Of a DNA stretch of 64,000 bases, positions 56,216-64,000 are shown one piece after another. Origin of the DNA: Struthio camelus (taxonomy: Eukaryota; Chordata; Aves; Struthioniformes; Struthionidae); the NCBI RefSeq assembly GCF_040807025.1, contig NC_090981.1, positions 39,907,817 through 39,971,816 of the forward strand, written 5' to 3'. Below the pieces are notes generated by a model. The model saw only the letters and a list, made by a program, of their open reading frames with translations, did not search any database and had not been told where the DNA came from. A program made the position numbers and the translations under genes. Numbering within the stretch: position 1 is the stretch's first letter; every line of letters begins with the position of its first letter.

Positions 56216-58601
56216 CTTTACCAGGACTTGCTAAAGCTTCAAAGAGCTGTTCCACATATTTATGCAGAATGAAGAACATCCTACTCTCCTCCATGGACAC
56301 ATCAGCTTGGCCTCAGTTACAAAGGCCCACACCAAACGGAGACACAGATATGTGTTGTCTGGATAACTGTTCCCTGTCAATGCTAAAGAAAAGGCAGTTC
56401 AATAGTATTGATCTCATGGCTTCTGGCAGGACCATACTGCCTTGAAAATGTGATTGTTCTTCAGATATTTTTGAATCCTGAAATAAGTATTTTTTTGGTC
56501 ATGGTAATAAACACTTACACTCACTCATGGAACAAGTTAAATTTAAAATCATCTAATGTAGGAGAACAGGAGAAAGAGAGGGGAAGGGACAAAAGTATTA
56601 TGTCAGTTTTGACATCATTGAGTCCTACTTCAAAACACAACAGGGAAGGTTCAAAAAAATGTTCTAGAAACTAGGGACCGCAACATTACAACAGTCAATT
56701 TATTTTTCTCCATTCTCATAATGTAAGTGAAGAACTTCAGAACTTTGGTTCTGCATTCCAGAGTTAGGATGGAATTTAGGGTACATTAACTCTGCCAACT
56801 CTTTTCCATCTGGTGATTTCTTTTATACTGATGGAACCCTCAGGAGATGGGTTTATGACTCCTTTCGGGCATTCATATAATATAAAGGTTAGGATAACTT
56901 TAACCCGTGATATAATCTGAATCCTCTTTCCTTGAGTGTTTTCCGAGCCTATCTTACGAATATTTTATACTTATTGCAGAAAAATATTTATACATGTAAA
57001 ATTAAAATTAAACTGCCATTCCACAATGTCTTATGGACACAAATTTGAAAAAGCTTAGATGAAACAGCTAAGTGCTCATTTTTCATTATGTATTTGATTT
57101 TAGGTTATTTACCCAAATTGTCATAATCTGATGACTGTTCAGCATCCTATAGTATATGACCTATGTGATCTTGCCTAAGTTGAAGTTAACCGAGACTATG
57201 TTACAAATGCACCATGAACACAATTAAAAGTATTCAGCATATTCTGCTTACAGGCCAATGACACTTAAATAACCTGTGCTTGGTGGTTAGATTTTGAGGC
57301 TGACTGGAGGAGCTTGTATAACTTTGCTCAGTAGCGTCCGTGCTACATCGATCACTCAGTTGTCATAATCAATGAAAAAATGTGTGAGAGGGGAAGATGG
57401 GGGAAAAAATTATGAGGAAGTTTTCCATCCACAGAAATATTAGCATCAGCCGATATGGTAAAGAATGTAAAGAATGTTCCTCAAATCAAAATCAACATAT
57501 TACAAATAAGATTTCTGCAGTCTTTTATCCCTTTTCTGCTTTAAATATATACTTGTGGAAAAAAATACAGTATTTGAGCAGCTTTGCTGTTGTTTTGAGT
57601 GCTTGTTGTTAGAGCAGGGTTTAATTTCCCACTGAAGCAGGAATACTTTTACAGGAGTAGGGAACGGCTGCAGTGAAGTAAATTTGTGGAGATCAGAATG
57701 CACAGTATGACAGTTGACTTCAGCAGAGTGTTGCTCCCTCACAATATAGTGTGTTTCACAAAAGGCAAAAACCTAAGAAATCTGCAAAAGCTATTGTGAA
57801 ATCATTTTGAAATGAAATAAGCAGTGAGAGGAATTTTTAAATGACAGAAGTACTTGGAAATCGAAGAAGGGGTGGAGTCCACACCTCTTTAAACTCATCA
57901 GTTTCCTTGATCAGTGAGTTCGCTATTGAATGTGAATTTTGAGGTATACTAAGAATTTGAGCAGCTGAATCGAAATTTTGTTTAATAAAAAAAAAAATGT
58001 TGTCTTAGCATCACCTTTGAAGTGCTTATGACTTCTGCAACTCTGGTTTATTGCATGATCTTCTTGCTCAATTCAGTCTGCTATGTATTGTCATAATTCA
58101 GAAAAACTGATAAAATACTCCATTGACTTCTGTGTGTGATACAATTGTGTGCTTGTGTGAGTGTTTAAATTACTGTAGAGTCTTGTTTGATGAAGGATAA
58201 ATGAGGTCATGATATGCTTCTGTATGTACATCAGTCTGCGTAAGGGAGGATGAATGTTTATTTTAAAATAATTTTGTTTATTTTATAAATACATTTGCTG
58301 AGTATTTCTATAACCTACACTTTATTAATCTTTTGAGGTGACAGGAAAAACTAGCTGTTGCATAATTTTTGTCACAGATGAAATAAACTTGTCTGATATC
58401 TAGCAAGACTAATGTTGTTGCTTACTGTCATGTGGTTTTTGCTTAGCAAAATAATCTGCATCATGAAAAGGGCGTGCTTTTGAAATGTTATATTTATTTA
58501 ATGTGAGTGTATTGTACATTCATATTAAAGCATATGACAAGTAGCTATATAATACAGTCAAGCGTATTTCATAGTCACTGAACATAAATGTTTATTAAAT
58601 G

Positions 58602-58660
58602 CTTTGTGAAATCCTGACCCACATAGAGTTTTGCCATTGACTCCAGAAAGGTCAAAATTC
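58602..58660. repeat. possible dispersed-repeat remnant
   Basis: The string TGTGAAATCCTGACCC and the string GAGTTTTGCCATTGACT, close together, resemble a palindromic repeat I remember from sauropsid genomes, whose halves carry a 'ccattgacttcaatgg' core. Only part of it is present and it is diverged. The assignment is from memory. Confidence 0.35.
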
Positions 58661-61600
58661 CATCATCGATGAAGACTGTCGTACAGCCAGTCACCACAGT
58701 CTCACTTCTAAGTCAGGTCGAGGGGTTTGATAATATCAGAACACTGCTGGTAAGATTGTAGATCAAGTAATAGAGCATTTGTAGTTGTACTGACATATTT
58801 TAAAACTGTAATTGTCAAGTACAAAAAACACAAAGGGCTTGTTTATTAATTCATACCAGCAATTCAGATCTTTTTTTATTAAGTATGTGTTCTCTTGACC
58901 TAAGAAAATTGTTCATGGTGAATGTGTGAGTGGTCCCTAGTTCTTACACCAGGCAAGTCATGTTTAACAATAAATAGGCTGACTTAGTATCTTTTCTGTC
59001 TTTGTTTTTTTATGAGAAGGAGAAAGATTTAAAAATGTTTGATGGAGAAGGGGAGAAGAGAACTTCAGAATGATTTCTGAAGTACTGCTGCCTCAAACAG
59101 CTTAGTTGCTAGTCAGTCTGAAATGCACACAGGTTGACTCGTAAAATGATTAGATAGAGAAAGAGTTGATTATTTGCTATGTTAAGTTTCACAGTATTTT
59201 AATTGCAGTAGGAAAAAAATTATGCCATGTGAATTTGGTTATTTTTTCTGTTCTTTGGAAAAAAAAAATTTTGAGTTGTAAGATTTATTTCATTATTTAA
59301 TTTGCCATAAAATTTAAACATGTGCTTTGCTTGTCATTGAATACAGCTAAATAACTGCAGCTGGACTTGATACATCTGCAGTATACTTGGTGGGGGAAGA
59401 CTAGGAGGATCCTTGGTATTATCTATGTATAATGTTATCTCAAAAAACAGTACATACTGAGTTTTCGCTAACATCAACTCTGCCTAATCAAGCAAACTGA
59501 GTCTTGCCTGTGCGTGCCTGTCAGTCTATGCCACTAAATCTGTTCATGACTTTGTGTTAGAACAGTAAATATAAAACTCCTTTAGGTAACTGTTATTTAT
59601 ATGTTCAGTTATATGTGTATATATACATGTTTCTCCATACAGTAGCATCCCTATTCCACAAAGGAAGTGCTTGGAAATACTATTTCCTTGTCTTTGGATT
59701 GTTCTAATACAACTTTTGATTTTATCAAGCTGGTGAGAGGAGAAAAATCTTTCATGGCTGACAGCAAGAACACGAAGTGACTCTCAAGGTGGAGGCTTAA
59801 CTGCCTGCAATACTACCAACGTTCATCTTAGGAGAGAGCAAATAAATAGGAAAGCAGAGGCCTCTTCTGACTTTAAAAAGAAGATAATGTATGTTCATAC
59901 TGAGTATAAATGTTTACAGCACATCTGTATTATCTAAAAGGGATTCTAGTTTTATTTTCTGTTGAGATTCGAGGAGTTCTATTCTGAACTCATTAGGTAT
60001 AGTTACATAAATATATTTCAGGCTTGAAAAGACAAATTATGTCTTGAAAGTACATATGCTGGGTCAGGGAAATAGATTCTGGCCTTGAACTGTAATATAA
60101 ACATTTAGAATTAAAGTTACCTTGTTTATGTTTCAGGTAACTGGAGAAAGAAAACTGCTGCTCACCTAGCCTATTAATATTGTGGGTATTTCAGTAAGAA
60201 TAGCTTATTCGAAGCAGAAAGGCCCCATGTTTCTTTTCCAGGTACCTATTACTTTTACTAGAGGAAAATCTCTATGTGCTTTGGAAATCTTGTGAAAAGA
60301 GTAATCATTTATATGGCTGCTCTGAGGCAAAATTTAGTCGCCGCTGTAGAATGGGTTTTCCTTTCCTCAGTGTCCTAAGGAGACCTCTTCGTCTCTCAAG
60401 TTAAGGTCTTGTCTCTCTCGGTTTTGAACTGAGTTGTTTAGTTGACAGAAGCAAGTTCCAATGTGAATATTGTTCCGCTCTCCTTTCTGTTTGTTTACAA
60501 ACTGAATTTAAAACTTACTCGGCCAAAAGGGAAAATAAAATGTAAACCTTGTGATTCCTCAGAGAAAGCTGTTGCTTTTTAGCACTATCCCTGCCAATAA
60601 GTTTCTGACTGCCTTAAGTGGCCGTTCTCCTGTTCCACAGGCTGACCATTCATTTGGATCTCAGGACTCTGGGTACCTGAAGGCTGGTACCTGAAAAGTT
60701 CTTTCTTGCAAGTTGGTATCTTTACATAATGGTTAAAAACTTTTTACAGTCCAGAATTTCTTATACCTCCCTCCTGTATTAGAATGGAACTTCTTCCACA
60801 TAGTGTTGAGGTAAAGAGGAATCTATCGATTCTTACAAGTAGCTATAGTAAAATCCTGACTATTCTCCAGGTTAGGTTTTGTTAGTGTCTTCTCCATAGC
60901 TCTTTGAAAGATCACTTTTGGTATGAGTAAGGGTCTCTTATTTAGTTTCATAGCTCCCAAAAGAATGCCAAGTAATTTACAGGATAAGAAAAAAGACACA
61001 TTCACTGCCCCAGAGACTGTACAGTCTCATAAACTAGTATCACATTTCCACCTGACTTGTTAGCATGTTTTAATAGTAAGCTATATGACAGGGAGTTTAG
61101 CTATACTTGAAGGTTGTAGGGTATAGTAAAGACTATGCTATAATAAGTTCTATACAGATTATTCCTTTTGAAGATCTTAGTGATATAAATCAAATTTCTC
61201 TATAGAGGTTATTGGGCATACTGCTTGGGTATCTGATATGACTGATCAGTCTCTTCATATTAGTATTTCATAAAACAATTTGAGTCTCTGGATTTATTCC
61301 TGTATTTTATGGAAAAAAAAAAATTACCACTTTTTTCCCTCTTCTTTGTGCCCAGCTTCCCTCAATAAAACGAAGAGGCACTTCCTTGCTGTAAATGCCC
61401 AAAAGACCATAGTTGGTCATTGGTAGCACAGAGAATTTGAGGGCCTGTGAATATTTTTACATCTTTTTGAAGACTGAAGATTACAATGAAAGGTCTGTGA
61501 GAAAATGTTCTCTGAATTCATCAGTGAATGTTTGTTGGAAGTCATCATAAATCTCAAGCCCGTTGTCCCACAGCACAGTGAGACTGTATTCTGCAATGAG

Positions 61601-64000
61601 GATTGCTTTATTCTATTTTCATGGAACTACCATTTTTACCACTGAAACACACACACAATTGTCTTTTAGGTGAAGTTTTTGTTGACCTAAAACCCAGGAA
61701 ATTTTGCTCTATTCCAAGATAAATTTTTAAAATGGCTTTTTTTTTTCTTGTGTCTCCAGGTGGTCTAACTCCATTGATTAACCGCAGTTGTAATGTTTTC
61801 CAGACAGTCCATCACACAGCCTCCTTCTCTGCCTCTCGTGTGTGTCAGGGAGGGAGGAATTCGTATCTAACTTAAGCTGTTCGTTTTTTTATTTTTTATT
61901 TTTTTTACTTCCCTAGCTCTTGCTACTGTGGTCTTCTGCAGGCTGCCTAGCTAGCCAGCTTGTATTTCTGGGTCCTTCCTGGTTTCTTGCTGAAAGGTGG
62001 ATTCTAGGTCAGGTTTCCAGCTGTCTAGTTCCATGGAACAGAGGATGGAAGGGAAAAAAAAAAAAAAGGCTGGAGAGCAGGAGGCAAGTACAGGCAGAGA
62101 GAAAGTCAGAGAGAATCTACAAAATGCTGAGTTCATTGTCATTGTGTCATTCATCAGGAGAATGCCAAAATCAATCACCATGGAATCATGAAATATATAG
62201 ATCCATGACTGAGATGAAAAGAACAGTTTGGAACTCTATGAGCTGTTGGTTAGTCTTCCTGCAGACTCGGAGGAACCTCTCTCCAGTCCTTTATTCTCTG
62301 TTTGCATTTTTGAGGTTCTCTGTGTTCCCGTGGACTCTAATTAAAAGCTGAGAATCCCAAGCACAGTGCTGTGGTTAGGTGTGATTTCTTTTGACTGTGG
62401 AGTATGCGCAATACCCTGTATATTTTGCACTTGACCTACTTTGTCCAGTAATGCTTAAGAACTGTTCTACCAAAGAAATACTTCTTAAGTAACTTGATAA
62501 TCCCCTACGGTAGCTCTGCAGAACTAGTGCAAGGCCATTTATGTGTTTACTGATCATCACTGTATTTGTAGTTTCACCTTTTGAGTATGTTCTTGAGATG
62601 CATGATTGTCTTGAATTAAAGGCATGCTCTGTAGCTCCTGCTCTTGTCCACCTCGAGAACAGGTTATTTTTTTAAACTGGAAAAACCATTTTTTAAAGTT
62701 TTCATAATATTCTTTGCATCATCTATACTGACCTTTTAATGAAAAGCATCTCTTTCCATATAGTCACTGTTAAAATAGTGTACTCTACTTTTTTTTTTTT
62801 TAATATAAATGATTCTTTTTTAAGTATGAATGAAAAGCCTTTCTTTCCTGCTATCTTATTCCACAGAGATATATCTCACTTCCCAGTGCTTAGGTTTATT
62901 TTTAGTAAAATACATTCTTAGATATGAAAACTGGAAGAAGACTAAGGAAGCCTGGCATTTACTCTGAAATTCATATTGGAACACATTATATAAATCCATA
63001 TGGTTAAAGGCTGTCCTGGTCCTTTAGAAAAATAAAATGAACAATTAAGAAATAATAGTTAGTATAGAATTCTTTAAGTAACTTGTCTTACAGGGTGATG
63101 TGTCTTTGGTTTACTACATGCACAAAAAAAAATCTGTAAGGCTCGAAGGTAAAGAAATGCTATTGTCAGTGCCTGAGTGATATTTTGTATGAATTGACTT
63201 TCAGTATTAGAAGGCAAGCAACAAATCTCCAGTGATTAAACCCTTTTTGCAAAATGTGATAAGTGTTTAGAATTCTTTGTCTTTCTTCCTGCTGTACATT
63301 GCACAGGAACACTAGTATAAAATGTTGTGAATATCCTCATGGAAGGATGGTGGGGTTTTGGGGGAAGGTGTGGAGAGGGAGATGTAATGTTCACAGTTTG
63401 AGATTCTTCTTGTACAGTGGTATTGGCAGAACCGTGCACATGCAAGCTTAACTTTTCCAGTCTCTTCAACTGCTTAATTGTGTTAATGTAGTGTATGTTC
63501 TTTAGTGCAGTTGTTTGGAATAGAATAACTAAAAAGCATGCTCCAGCCCTCAGTCAAAGTAAGCATCGCTTACTGCACTAAAGCTACACTGCTACACTGA
63601 CTTGTATCAGGATTTCGTCCACATATTTATAGATATATCTCAAGTAGCACAAAACAATGTTGTAGTGTTATCGCCAAGATCTATGCAACTGTTTTGTTTG
63701 CTCTTGAGAAATTTGTCAAGTTGAGAAACTGATACCTTCCTTTGACTGTAGGGATGCCTTTTGCAGTAAAATATACATTTATTATCTTTTTGTTTTATGT
63801 TAAGAAAGTCTCCAAGAATTCTCTTCCTCACATTCCCTTGAGGAAAGAAGATATGCCCTTTCTGCCCCTACCTTCCTTCATCGTTCCCTCTCATAAATTT
63901 TTGGATATTATAATGACTTAGATTTCAGGTACCCCATGTCACAAACGTTAATTGTACGCTTTGATAAAGAACTGTATTGTTTCTTACGGTGCACATAAGT

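Larger units (their letters stand above)
55968..64000 (+). other. SSBP2: SSBP2 intron 4, 5' part (runs off the window)
   Basis: Phase 0 donor GTAAGT; the acceptor lies outside the window. AT-rich. It contains a 25-bp tandem duplication (56167-56215), a candidate cassette exon (58627-58749) and T runs. No exon 5 of the known gene and no other gene is recognised. Confidence 0.85.

Noticed and set aside
61920..62351. 143-codon plus-strand ORF in intron 4, considered as a possible SSBP2 exon
   Set aside because: It does not contain the expected Ala-rich SSBP2 exon 5 sequence, spans an A14 run, and has no suitable phase-0 splice pair.
56000..64000. Search for SSBP2 exon 5
   Set aside because: No stretch encoding an SAAAAPSPVLGN-like peptide was found in the rest of the window, so the exon is taken to lie beyond 64000.
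1..64000. CRISPR arrays, bacterial operons, phage, integrons or plasmid features
   Set aside because: No direct-repeat/spacer pattern or prokaryotic gene organisation exists. The intron-exon structure and CR1 elements show a vertebrate genome.
1..64000. tRNA, rRNA, snoRNA or microRNA genes
   Set aside because: I saw no cloverleaf with A/B boxes, no C/D or H/ACA pattern and no long precursor hairpin that I could defend by eye.

Overview
The window looks like avian chromosomal DNA. It has a CpG-island promoter, very long AT-rich introns, scattered CR1 LINE fragments as the only interspersed repeats I can name, and no primate- or rodent-type SINE or L1. It carries one recognisable gene, the 5' part of SSBP2 (single-stranded DNA-binding protein 2, also called SSDP2), on the + strand. 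SSBP2 is Z-linked in chicken, so this is probably bird Z-chromosome sequence, but nothing in the window proves that. There is no prokaryotic, CRISPR, plasmid or phage content.

Layout. Bases 1-2060 are 5' flank with no recognisable gene. A CpG island of about 2 kb (2070-4140) holds the promoter, 5' UTR, coding exon 1 (2937-2995) and the start of intron 1. Intron 1 is 45.6 kb (2996-48548) and non-coding. It contains two old, diverged, minus-strand CR1 pieces derived from the reverse-transcriptase ORF (about 12.80-13.69 kb and 38.69-39.32 kb) and two short CR1 3'-end pieces (33.81-33.99 kb minus, 39.40-39.62 kb plus). It also holds microsatellites, an AT palindrome, an 18-bp-arm inverted repeat and long poly-T runs. 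Exons 2 (48549-48621), 3 (53950-54011) and 4 (55883-55967) follow. Intron 4 runs off the right edge, and exon 5 onward is outside the window.

The four exons join through GT-AG introns of phases 2, 0, 2 and 0 into 93 uninterrupted codons. These cover the N-terminal LisH/LUFS region through which SSBP proteins bind LDB1. Paralogue-specific residues (start [15 protein letters not shown] in exon 4) point to SSBP2 rather than SSBP3 or SSBP4.

The most notable extra signals are these: an exact PBX:MEIS/PREP composite site about 140 bp upstream of the ATG, with two more TGACAG half-sites nearby; overlapping upstream ORFs joined by a TGATG stop/start; a GGGGCC-type repeat and a (GGCC)5 palindrome in the island; a 123-nt open, GT-AG-flanked, phase 0-0 candidate cassette exon in intron 4 that partly overlaps what looks like a dispersed repeat; and a CpG-retaining block late in intron 1 that could be an enhancer. 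I see no unambiguous novel biological system. Almost all longer ORFs are CpG-island artefacts, CR1 shadows or chance.
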